A program made the translations under genes and the position numbers. 64,000 nucleotides of DNA from Allolobophora icterica. Its lineage: Eukaryota; Annelida; Clitellata; Crassiclitellata; Lumbricidae. The stretch is from NCBI GenBank assembly GCA_963556255.1, contig OY744607.1, positions 44,406,152 to 44,470,151 on the forward strand, written 5' to 3'. Each line of letters opens with the position of its first letter. The stretch's first letter is position 1. The notes beneath the pieces are model-generated. The model had not been told where the DNA came from. It searched no databases and saw nothing but the letters and a program-made list of their open reading frames with translations. This document shows, in pieces, positions 29,786-64,000 of this stretch.

Positions 29786-31204
29786 TTTCTTTTTGTATCT
29801 TCAGGTCGAAATACTCGCTTACTCACTCTGTTATGCTAAAGCTATTTAATATATGCTTCTACTCGACTGCCCTCTGTTATCGTTCCCTTGATCTAACGCA
29901 ACACGCTAACGCCTTTCTATTCTAAATCTTGGATCCAAGTGAGCCAGCATATTATCGCCCAATTGCCAATACTACGTTTATTTCTAAGATTCTTGAACGT
30001 ATTATTGCTAATCAGCTGATTTTTTTATTTGGATGTGAATGGTTTGCTCCCCTCTCATCAATCTGGGTTTCTTAAGAACCATTCCACCGAGACCCTCCTA
30101 ATCCGTCTTCTGTCTGACTTCTATGGTGCTATGGATATTGGGCATATATCTCTTTTGGCTCTCTTTGATGTTAGCTCTGCCTTTGATTCTGTCGACCATC
30201 ATATACTCCTCCAGCGTCTTTCTATTTCTTTTGGCCTGACTGATAAACCTTTAGTGTGGCTTCGCTGCTTTCTTTCAGAGCCCACAACCTGTGTCGCCTT
30301 TGGTTCTTCGAGGTCTGCCTGGGTTCCTGCCCCCTTTGGTGTCCCTCAGGGCTCTGTTCTTGGCGTTGATCTGCCCTTGGTGGCTGATATATTTCCACAT
30401 GTTACCTTATTAGAATCGGTCCGAGACTTGGGAATTATTCTTGATAATGGACTCTGTTTCTCCCCTCATATAAATCAGCTTACTCGTAGCTGCTACTATC
30501 AGTTGCGCCAGCTGCGGGTTATCTCGCTCCTTATCTCATGATGCTGCAGCTACCCTTATTCATGCCTTTGTCACCAGTCGATTTGACCATTGGTGCTCGA
30601 TTCTGGCTCTGACTGCTCGTCTTGATCGGGTTCTTCGATCTGCTGCGCGTCTCATTGGTCACCTTCCTAAACGTGCCTCTGTCTCAGCCTATATATGTGT
30701 GACACACTACACTGGCTTCCCATCTCGCAACGCATGAACTATAGAATAGCTGCGTTGATCTGGCGATGCCTTCTTGGCTGTGCTCCGGTTAACTTACGTG
30801 AGCTCTGCTGTCCTGTCTCTCGTGTGACTGGCCGCCGAGCCCTTCGCTCTTCTTCTGCGGGTGAGCTCTTGGTTCCTCGTTCTATCCCCGCAACTAGGTA
30901 GCGTCGTGCTTTCTCTGTGATCGGCCCTTCCATCTGGAATCAACTCCCATTGCAGATACGCATGTTGCCTAAGAATAGTTCACTTGTGTTTTATAAGTTA
31001 CTTAAGTCCAGTTTATATTGCCGTGGTTGGGCTGGGAGCGTACCTGAGTAGGTAACTTGAGGGGGCGCTATATTAAAATTTTTAAATGAATGAATGAATG
31101 AATGAATGAACGCGGAGATGAGCCTCAGCCAATCACACTACAGTTTGTACTCAACACGGCCATTTGACTGAGGAATTTCTAGGCGATCGCCCGAGAAACG
31201 CATC

Positions 31205-31260
31205 GAGGGGTCATCTATAAACGACGTCCGCAATGAGGGGGAAGGGAGGGGCACTAAACG
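31205..31260. repeat. Fragment of the GGACGTCCGC TIR element
   Basis: GGGGTCATCTATAAACGACG followed by TCCGCAATGAGGGG matches the left end at 7,801. No right end was found nearby. Confidence 0.7.
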
Positions 31261-31517
31261 GCGGACAAATATAGACATAGGCGTAGACTCGGGGGGGGGG
31301 TAGCCGGGGCACGCGCCCCAATAAGTGAGGAGCCGGGGCATTCCGCCAAAAAATCGGGAGGAGAATTTCTTGAAATATTAGAATATTATGTTTCAATTGT
31401 AATTGTAATTGTAATCGAGAATTTGTATAGCGCCACTCAAAATCAGAGGCGTTCCCGACCCGGGTCAGTGTCTTCACTGACAAAAAGAAATGTTTTCAGG
31501 CGCTTGCGAACTGGACA

Positions 31518-31679
<162 letters not shown>

Positions 31680-32051
31680 GAGGGCGAGCCTAAAGGCCTG
31701 AGGGAGGCTGTTCCAGCTGGAAGGGACCACAACCGCAAAACTATAAGACTGGGCCGTAGCAGTGCGCAATAAGGAACTACCAAGTGGCCACGGGCAGATG
31801 ACCGGAGAGAGGCCCGACCTGGCAAACTGAAAACCGGGGTGCAGTAAGCCCTGAGATACAGCGGAGCTGAGCCCACATGACTGCTATGCATGAGGAAAAG
31901 TACCTTAAATTGGATGTGTTGGTGAATGGGAAGCCAGTGAAGGGAGTCCCGCGGATGTAGGAAGAGATATGGGCAAACTTTATGAGGCGAGAAGCAGCAT
32001 TAAGGATGAAATGAAGCTTAGATGCATTAGTAGAGGAGAGGCCAATATAGA

Positions 32052-32636
32052 CAGTGGCGGCGATCTTGTCTGAGAGGGGGGGGACAAAGTCGGCCACGAT
32101 CTCGTCGACGACCGTTTGGAAAATCCTTTCATCTCCGAAAAAAGTTGATGACCTTTTTTTTAGTCCTTCACCTCTTTTACAACTTTTTCCTACGCTCTCC
32201 TCTTTTTCTCCCCACTTCTTCACTTTTTCCCCCCACTTTCATTTTCACCAATTCATCTCCGCAAAATATCGATTTCATCTCGAAAAAAAGTTGATGACCT
32301 TTTTTTAGTCATTCCCCACGTTTTACAACTTTTTCCCGTCTCCCAACAATAACCTCATAACCCTTTTTTATCATTTCCTCTAAACACTTTGAATTCTTTT
32401 GACTTTTTTACGAATTCCTTCTTCTTTCTCATAATTTTGGGGGCCACTTTTGCTCACAAATTTATTTTTACCTCGTCTTGTCAGAAACGCTGCGAAAACC
32501 CTCACGCGCAATTACATTTCTCTGCCTTTTTTGGTGTTTCTTCAAAATGTGGGGGGTGGACAAATGCATGGAGTGTCCCCCACTCTTAAAGGTGGGGGGA
32601 CATGTCCACCCGTTCCCCCCTAGATCGCCGCCCATG
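32052..32636. mobile_element. hAT MITE, 585 bp, inside a LINE
   Basis: The ends CAGTGGCGGCGATCT and reversed CATGGGCGGCGATCT match at 13 of 15 positions. They are flanked by a perfect 8-bp duplication AATATAGA (32044-32051 and 32637-32644). The LINE reading frame resumes exactly across it. The interior is T-rich, with repeated CAACTTTTT.CC blocks and no ORF of note. Confidence 0.92.
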
Positions 32637-32797
32637 AATATAGACAGCGTTTCCGTAGTCAATCCTAGTGCAGATCAGAGCATGAAACAAAGTCGCTATC
32701 GCATGTAGCGGAAGCGACTGGCGAACGGCACAAAGTTGGCGTAGGCCTATTAGTAAAAGCACGAGCGAGAGACACTGTATACTGACATGATCAGATA

Positions 32798-33280
32798 AAT
32801 GTAAATGTACGCGATTTTCTATAGCGACCGTAAATTATGGCCTTCACCCTGCTCATTTTTCAATGAATTGATCGGGTGAGATCCTTCACCACCGCTGCCC
32901 GTTTGAATAGGCGCCACGCCATTAAGGTCCCTGCAGTGTAGGCCTACGGACCGTGCTAGCCCGAGATTTTCAGGGACGTATCTAGCGTTGGGCTTGGGGG
33001 GGCTTAAGCCCCCCCCCCAAACGAAGTTGAAGCCCCCCCCCAAACAAGTCAAGCCGTTGTACGCTTACGGCTAAAATTCGTATGAACACTGTATAAATGT
33101 TGCCATGTTCAAGGCTTAAGCCCCCCCCCCCAAACGAAAAGGCCTAGTTACGTGCCTGGCGATTTTACATATCTGAAATAGCCACCTTCGGGAAGCGAAC
33201 CGCGTTCCGCATGCTCTCTAGCACAGAGGAGCACGACACGCAGCCTACGCTCTTACCGATGTACCTAATCGGGCCAGACA
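32798..33280 (-). repeat. tRNA-derived SINE with a LINE-like 3' end, containing a small hAT
   Basis: On the minus strand it starts near 33,276 with CGGTAAGAGCGTAGGCTGC (A-box-like) and CGGTTCGCTTCCCG (B-box-like). It ends GGTCGCTATAGAAAATCG near 32,815, similar to the 3' ends of the LINEs in this window. It is interrupted by the element at 32,971-33,158. Confidence 0.55.
32971..33158. mobile_element. hAT MITE, 188 bp
   Basis: The ends CAGGGACGTATCTAG and reversed CAGGCACGTAACTAG match at 13 of 15. They are flanked by GAGATTTT and GCGATTTT (seven of eight). The interior has several CCCCCCCCAAACGAA blocks around TTAAGCC. Confidence 0.8.
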
Positions 33281-33440
33281 ACTAACCTGGCCAGTCAACT
33301 AGAGAAAGAGCAGGGTCTAGGACGAATCCAAGATCACGGACAGAGTGGGAGAAGTACACATTGAGAAACCTGAGGCGGAGTCAGCATCGATCCTGGCAAG
33401 CTGGATACGATTATCGAGCCAAATACATGTACTGGGTCTT

Positions 33441-33909
33441 AGGGGCCATCGCCGCCATCCACATATTACGTACGCAAAAATCAGGGAAAATTGGACCCCT
33501 CCCCTCCCTGTTCGCACGCGTACTTTTACCACCCCGTGACCCCCCCACCTGCGTACGTACAGTTGACAGCTGCAGAATGTGTCACTTACATATTTCCAGG
33601 CAGCGACTGTCTGCACTTTAGGCCAGATTGAAAGATGAGTAATCCATGTACTCACTGTTGAGTTGTGTGAAAGTTTAATAATAACGTTCAGAGGTAAGGT
33701 GGCATACAAGTGCAACCTCTCCCACAGTCCTACTTCCTCTGGTAGTACCAGATAGCTGGAAAGACTGAACTCTAACTCACTTGAAGGCCAATCAATTTGC
33801 GTACGTACATTATCAGTAGACCCCCTCCCCCCAATTCACAAGCGTATGCAAGCACATGCATTCGGATACCCCCTCCCCTCCATGCGTACGTAATATATGG
33901 ATGGCCCCT
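33441..33909. mobile_element. TIR element with CCATCCA.ATATTACGTACGC ends
   Basis: The left end holds CCATCCACATATTACGTACG and the reversed right end CCATCCATATATTACGTACG. GGGGCC and TTA lie at both outer edges, suggesting a PIF/Harbinger-style 3-bp duplication. No transposase is present. Confidence 0.65.
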
Positions 33910-34157
33910 TATCATGGTTAAGGACAGCCAGAGAGTTCTCCAACACAGCAATAGACAAACTTCTTCAAAAACAGAGAACTGAAATACTATCAGAAATTCA
34001 TCATGAAAAGATTGAAACAGAGATTTATTTATATCTTCAATATGTTAAATATGAAGAAAATTTACATGAAACGAAGCGCACCCATATTTTCATAAATATT
34101 GCTTAACACCGGAAGCGCACACGATGTCATCAGTTTTTGCATTCTGTCGTAAAGTTT

Positions 34158-35870
34158 CTCGTAATCGTAATCGCAGTCTCCAAACTGCTAAAGCGCCACT
34201 CGAAGGCCAAGCGCAAGGCACAACCTATTCACGAGCGCTACGTCAAATCAGACAGGTTTCCAGAGGGTAGTTCAAAAGAAGTCTGAGTCCGGTTTTAGAG
34301 CCTAGAGGGCCAGATCACGAGAGGAGGCGGATCAGCTGTCAAGGCGGGTGTCGTTTAGGGCGAGAATTGGAAGGCGGAGGATCAGATGAGTCAGGGTAGA
34401 TCTTGAAAAGTTGACTTCAGTTTTGAGTGGAAAACCCGGGGAGTGATAGAGGAGCATGAGGAGGAGGATGAAGGACCGGTTGCAATGATGATGGAGGAAC
34501 CGAGAATCTGCGGAATTCAGAGGGGAGATCGTTCCAGCTAGAGGCGTGGTGCTGTGTTGGATATGGCTCGGTTGGAGAACTTGAGATGAACAGTGACCGG
34601 GGGTCGAGAAAGACTGAGAAGGAAGATGGGGTGGAGCGGGCTGCCTGGATGGGAAGAGATCACGGAGGTGCTTGGGCTCGGAATATTGTAGGTAGTTGTA
34701 GGTTAGTGATAGGACTTTGAAATGGATCAGCTCTTGATTTTTTAGCCAATGGAGTGATTTGACGATGGGAGCTATATGATGATGCTTAGGTGTTCTAGTG
34801 ACAGCCCTGGCTAGTGAGTTTTGGATAAGCTGCAGATGCTTGATTTGGGTGGATTCAAAGTTGAGGAAGAGGGAACTGCAGTAATCAAACTTTGGATGAA
34901 CAATGGAGGTTGCAATGGTGGAGAGTTTTAAGGTCGACCATAGGCCAGATGCGGCGGTCACGAATGTGAGTGAAGCATCAGCGCGAGAGGTTGGAGATGT
35001 GGCTAGAGCCTAGGAGATGCATGGATCAACAGTAATACCAAGATTGCCGATGGGGTCATAGGCGCCGACTTCTTGGGAGCCTTGGGTGCCAATGCACCCA
35101 GAGAGAAAGTTCAGTGGGTGCCTGGCACCCAGAAAAATTCGGACCTTAAATTCAAATTTTTTACAACTAGGCCTAAGTAATCTCACAACTTAAGAAGTAC
35201 AACTACAACACAAATACCAACATTGCATGATCATACATTAACAGCCGTACAAAAATAATAACATTGGAACGTCGTCACCGATTTCCAAAACTTTTTCTAA
35301 CATCGTAACCTTTCACAAGAAAACAAATTTCTTCCTAAAATCCGCTAAAACTCGCCTACCTAAGCAGAGTGGGAGAGGAAGGGAGGACCCAGGCACCCAG
35401 AGACAAAAGCAAAAGTCGGCGCCTATGGATGGGGTACCGGTAGTCCGAGGTAAAGGCAAGAGACGATGAATTAGTCGATAGGTGTATGGAAGGGTAAGAT
35501 TTTCTTGATTTGATCAGGAAGGCCTAGGATGATGACTTCTGTTTCGGAAGGATTAAGGCAGATGAGTCTGTATGACATCCACTGTGAGATTAGGTTAAGC
35601 AAGTTGAGTAATTGTGTGATGGAGGTGAAAAACAGCTTGGGGAGTAGGATTTGTAGAGTTGGGTGTCATCTGCGTGATCAAGAGGATTCTATGAGATGGC
35701 TCAAAGGTGTGGTATACAGGATGAAGAGTTGTGGACAGAGGACGGAGCCTTGAGGGACACCACACGAGAGAGGAGGGTTGCAAACAATGGCTCGAGGCTT
35801 TAACAGAGAAGGATCGGGAAGACAAGTAGGACTGAAACCGGAGTAGAGCAGTGCCAGAGACGCCAAATCA
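34158..35870 (-). pseudogene. L2-like LINE, interrupted by a hAT MITE
   Basis: Minus-strand frames give LSCGVPQGSVLCPQLFILYT (reverse transcriptase, 35,790-35,720), and after the MITE FDYCSSLFLNFESTQIKHLQ and APIVKSLHWLKNQELIHFKV (34,880-34,700), as in L2-clade elements. Stops and frameshifts break it. It ends in GATTAC-like tail repeats near 34,160. Confidence 0.85.
35057..35427. mobile_element. hAT MITE, 371 bp, inside an L2-like LINE
   Basis: The 15-bp identical inverted ends CATAGGCGCCGACTT are flanked by a perfect 8-bp duplication GATGGGGT (35049-35056 and 35428-35435). GGTGCC.GGCACCCAG blocks lie inside both ends. Confidence 0.93.
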
Positions 35871-36079
35871 ACTTCAACAACACTTTCAAAACGTTTATGT
35901 CGTATATAATTATATATTTGAAGTTGCTTTCAGTAAGAGTTACTAGTCAATCATGTCGACCGCTTTGTTTCCTGTCCGATTGTTTACCTGACGGACTTGG
36001 ACCGGAAGCTCCGTTTATCGAGGTTCTGATAAATTGCAATGATGACAGTCAAGTCTAGGTCTGAGTCTTTGAGATTCGC

Positions 36080-36270
36080 CGATTGTCCAGACCCCATCGC
36101 CCCCTCCACAATATTTTGGACGTCTACGCCAGTGAATGCGGACAAGGGGAGGGTTATGACCAGTGTAGACGTCCGCATCTAAATTTCTAAATTTCATAGT
36201 TTTTACACCTTCTTGTTTCAACCTTCCTTAAGAGACGAAACGGTCAGTGAGGTGATTGTCTAAAACCGTT
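36080..36270. repeat. Fragment of the GGACGTCCGC TIR element
   Basis: GCGGACAAGGGGAGGG, GACGTCCGCATCTAAA and CTTGTTTCAACCTTCC match the interior of 7,860-8,000 at about 85-90 percent by eye. Confidence 0.75.
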
Positions 36271-36289
36271 TTAAAAGGCAGGTACTAAA

Positions 36290-37770
36290 ACATTTGCTTA
36301 CTGGATGTGTTTTTTATAGTTATTATAGATGTAGTTCTTTAGTTAAGATCTTTAGTTAAGATAGTTCCAGTTTAGACGTGTTCTTTAGTTCAGATAGTTT
36401 AGTTAAAATGTGTTCTTTAGTTCTAAAGATGTTCTTTAGTTAAGATAGTTCTTTGCTTCAGGTGTGTTCTTTAGGTAAGATAGCTCTTTACTTAAGATGT
36501 GTACTTTAGTTAAGATGTGTTCCTTAGTTAAGATAGTTCTTCAGTTTAGATCAGGGCTGTAGTGGTAAAATTAGAGGTGAGTATACGCTACCGGTTAGTT
36601 TTGCGAAACAAATTAGAGGTGAGTATACGCTACAGTATTTTGTGAGTATACACTACAGTATTTCAATATAAATAAATATAAATATTTTGTGAGTTGAGTA
36701 TACGGTCTCTAGAGGGGAGTATATGCTGTATACCCGCGTATACCCTCGACTACAGCCCTGGTTTAGATATATTCTTAGTTAAGATATGTTCTTTAGTTAA
36801 GATGTGTTCTTTAGTTAAGATAGTTCTTTCTTTAGAGAAGTTCTTTAGTAAGACGTGCTCTTTAGTTGAGATAGTTAGTTCTATTGTTTCGATGTGTTCT
36901 TTAGTTGAGTTCTTTAGTTTAGATGAGTTCTTTAGTTTCAATGTGTTCTATAATTAAGATAGTTCTTTAGTTTCGATGTGTCGTTTAGTTAAGATGTTTT
37001 AGTTAATATGTGTTCTTTAGTTAAGATATGTTCATTAGTGTTGTTTTGTTGTCTAGTTAAGATAGTTGTGTTCTTTACTAAAAGTAATTTTTCACTTTAT
37101 ATCTGTTCTTTAGTTAAGATGTCTCTTTACTTTAGACGTGTTTTTATTTAAGGTAGTTCTTTAGTTAAGATCTGTTCTTTAGTTGAGATATGTTCTTTAG
37201 CTAAGATAGTTCTTTAGTTGAAATGTGTTCTTTTGTTAAGATATGTTCCTTAACTAAGGAATGTTCTTTAGTTTAGTTCTTTAGTTAAAAAGTTCTTTAG
37301 TTAAGATGTGTTCTTTAGTTAAAATAGTTTTGGTTAAACGGTGTTCTTTAGTTAATATAGTTGTTTAGTTTAGATATGAAGTTTAGTTAAGGTACTTCTA
37401 TAGTTACTTAAGAGTGTTCTTTAGTTTAGATGTGTTCTTTAATTAAGATAGCTCTTTAGTTTAGATGATTAGTTAAGATAGTTCGATAAGTTAAGCCGTG
37501 TTCTTTAGTTAAGATGTGCTCTGTGGTTAAGACATGTTCTTTAGTTTAGATGTGTTCTTGAGTTAAGTTAATTCTTCAGGTTAGATGTTTTCTTGAGTTA
37601 AGATGGGTTTCTTTAGTTTAGATGTTTTTTAGTTAAGGTAGTTCTTTAGTTAAGATGTGTTCTTTAGTCAAGATAGTTCATTAATTAAGATATGTTCTTT
37701 AGTTAAGCTGTGTTCTTTAGATAAGATTGTTCTTTAGTTAAGATGTGTTCTTTAGTCAAGATAGCGAAAT
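36290..37770. repeat. Minisatellite TTCTTTAGTTAAGATGTG, forward arm
   Basis: About 1.3 kb of imperfect 14-18-bp units with the core TTCTTTAGTTAAGAT lies downstream of the MDN1 poly(A) site. The same unit appears in reverse orientation at 38,507-39,003 and 40,337-40,530. Confidence 0.93.
36552..36760. mobile_element. hAT MITE, 209 bp, inside the minisatellite
   Basis: The 12-bp ends CAGGGCTGTAGT are flanked by a perfect 8-bp duplication GTTTAGAT (36544-36551 and 36761-36768). GAGTATACGCTAC blocks repeat inside. The target is one minisatellite unit. Confidence 0.9.
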
Positions 37771-37896
37771 ACCGAAGTTTAATATACCGAAGTATTACTG
37801 GAGGTATGTACATATGCATAAATTCTTGTATGTATATATACAAACAGCATAATTCTTCAGCCATCAAAACATACAAATATCTTAATTCTGTCGAAA

Positions 37897-37928
37897 TTAA
37901 TTAATGCAGGTCGACCTGCATTAATTAA
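37897..37928. repeat. 32-bp perfect palindrome
   Basis: The half-arm TTAATTAATGCAGGTC is followed directly by its exact reverse complement, with no spacer. It holds a PacI site at each end and a SalI site in the centre. It lies just past the expected MDN1 cleavage site, between the two inverted minisatellite arrays. Confidence 0.9.
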
Positions 37929-37970
37929 GCAGCAGCATAATACTAGAGCAAAACAATTTCTTAACAGCTC

Positions 37971-37976
37971 TTTATT
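37971..37976 (-). terminator. MDN1: MDN1 poly(A) signal AATAAA
   Basis: A canonical AATAAA on the minus strand lies 122 nt past the MDN1 stop codon, implying a short 3' UTR ending near 37,945-37,960. A 32-bp palindrome begins about 43 nt further on. Confidence 0.7.
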
Positions 37977-38097
37977 AAACAAATTCTTCAAGCCCTCAAA
38001 CCTCCTAACAGCACCGAAAATATCCTAAGTTTGCAGTGTTCATAAACTCAGCAACTGTTCACTGGCAGTCTGACGTTGTTTGAATTCGAGAACATGC

Positions 38098-63453
<25,356 letters not shown>

Positions 63454-63639
63454 CTGTAAAACCTCAAAGTCCTTACTTCGTTTGCAAAAGAAAATTAAGA
63501 ATTTTAAAAGAAACTATTACGAATAATTCAGAGTTGAAGGCAAATGATATAAATGCTACAGCATAGAAGTACATGTATAAATCAAAACCTTAATCTAGCT
63601 GCTTAAAGTGGCACATTAGTTACTTACAGAATTTGGTTC

Positions 63640-63975
63640 CAATGCAGTAAATATGGTTCCACCAGCATGCACATGTTACAAATATGGTCTATCAGTTTGT
63701 AAATGTTGTAAATATGGTTTCACCCCAATTTGTAACTCTTGTAAATATAGTTCCATCTCAATTTGTAGATGTTGTAAATATGGTTCCCAGTTTGTAACTC
63801 TAGTTCTTTAATTCTAACTCTAGTAAATATGGTTCGACTCCAATTTGTAAATGTTGTAAATATGGTTCACCAGTTTATAAATCTAACTGCTCATAGTGGC
63901 ACTTTAGATACTCACATGTCTTGGTTCCCACAGCTGTAAATATGGTTCCACCAGTTTGTAAATATGGAACCACCA
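63640..63975. repeat. TTTGTAAATGTTGTAAATATGG tandem repeat
   Basis: Imperfect 30-40-bp units with GTAAATATGGTTCCACC, in the MDN1 intron upstream of window exon 1 and running to the window edge. Confidence 0.85.
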
Positions 63976-64000
63976 GCGACTGGCCCTCTGGTGAGCTTTG

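Larger units (their letters stand above)
25846..29927 (-). mobile_element. CR1-type non-LTR retrotransposon with both ORFs open
   Basis: On the minus strand it has about 142 bp of 5' UTR, ORF1 (29785-28868), ORF2 (28994-25935), a ~65-bp 3' UTR and a TTATG pentamer tail of about four units (25846-25868), the simple-repeat 3' end typical of CR1. It splits an older LINE. The flanking bases allow at most a CTT target duplication, as is usual for CR1. Confidence 0.92.
25667..31109 (+). pseudogene. Jockey/L2-like LINE reverse transcriptase, split by a CR1 insertion
   Basis: 25,667-25,845 encodes CELDPVPTSLVQEHI ... LKREG. At 29,929 the same frame resumes LDPSEPAYYRPIANTTF, so a single ORF was cut. 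It continues with AFDSVDHHILLQRLSISFG and PFGVPQGSVLG. It then jumps directly to SVRDLGIILD, lacking the roughly 90 residues with the YADD catalytic motif. The end is GGCGCTATATTAAAA plus a TGAA tail (31,085-31,109). It is dead by deletion, frameshifts and insertion. Confidence 0.9.

Noticed and set aside
26308..29849. Plus-strand frames across the CR1
   Set aside because: They are antisense shadows of ORF1 and ORF2 with no recognisable domains.
36290..37770. Possible CRISPR-like regular repeat array
   Set aside because: Units are contiguous and variable with no unique spacers, in an animal genome; it is a minisatellite.
63950..64000. A further MDN1 exon at the window edge
   Set aside because: A donor-like GTGGTT is present, but the peptide shows no clear midasin match and the sequence belongs to the local tandem repeat.

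Overview
The window is nuclear DNA of an animal. Genes are split by GT-AG introns, LINE, SINE, hAT, pogo and MITE copies are packed densely, and microsatellites are very long. The gene content and repeat style fit a marine invertebrate, possibly a deuterostome, but nothing here fixes the species. No bacterial operon, phage, plasmid, CRISPR array or rRNA is visible.

Two host genes are present, both on the minus strand. Positions 11,799 to 3,778 hold four N-terminal exons of a secreted type-B carboxylesterase (cholinesterase/neuroligin-like); the catalytic serine exon would lie beyond the left edge. Positions 63,453 to 38,098 hold 34 exons (4,971 nt, 1,656 codons plus stop, one unbroken frame) of the C-terminal third of midasin (MDN1/Rea1), the giant AAA+ ATPase that matures pre-60S ribosomal subunits. 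They cover the end of the linker, the Asp/Glu-rich region and the whole C-terminal MIDAS/VWA domain. A poly(A) signal lies 122 nt after the stop codon.

Layout: 1-300 microsatellite; 922-2,815 pogo-like transposon; 3.65-11.8 kb esterase gene with a SINE, a hAT element and simple repeats in its introns; 9.37-11.1 kb a CCGT-derived satellite with a 72-bp higher-order unit; 13.0-14.15 kb CAT repeats and a LINE tail; 15.3-18.3 kb simple repeats and a hAT element with a 74-bp palindrome; 18.9-24.4 kb several hAT or MITE insertions, including one inside a tRNA-derived SINE and a three-deep nest; 25.67-31.1 kb an old LINE split by a CR1 retrotransposon whose two ORFs are both open; 31.4-35.9 kb two more degenerate LINEs carrying hAT, SINE and MITE insertions; 36.3-40.6 kb an inverted pair of TTCTTTAGTTAAGATGTG minisatellite arrays around the 3' end of MDN1, one invaded by a LINE and the other by a small hAT.

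I found no new multi-gene functional system. The most unusual items are structural: eight short hAT-type elements with clear 8-bp target duplications, two strong palindromes, the intact CR1, the inverted minisatellite around the MDN1 terminus, a GC-AG intron, and a 54-nt in-frame exon in the midasin VWA domain.
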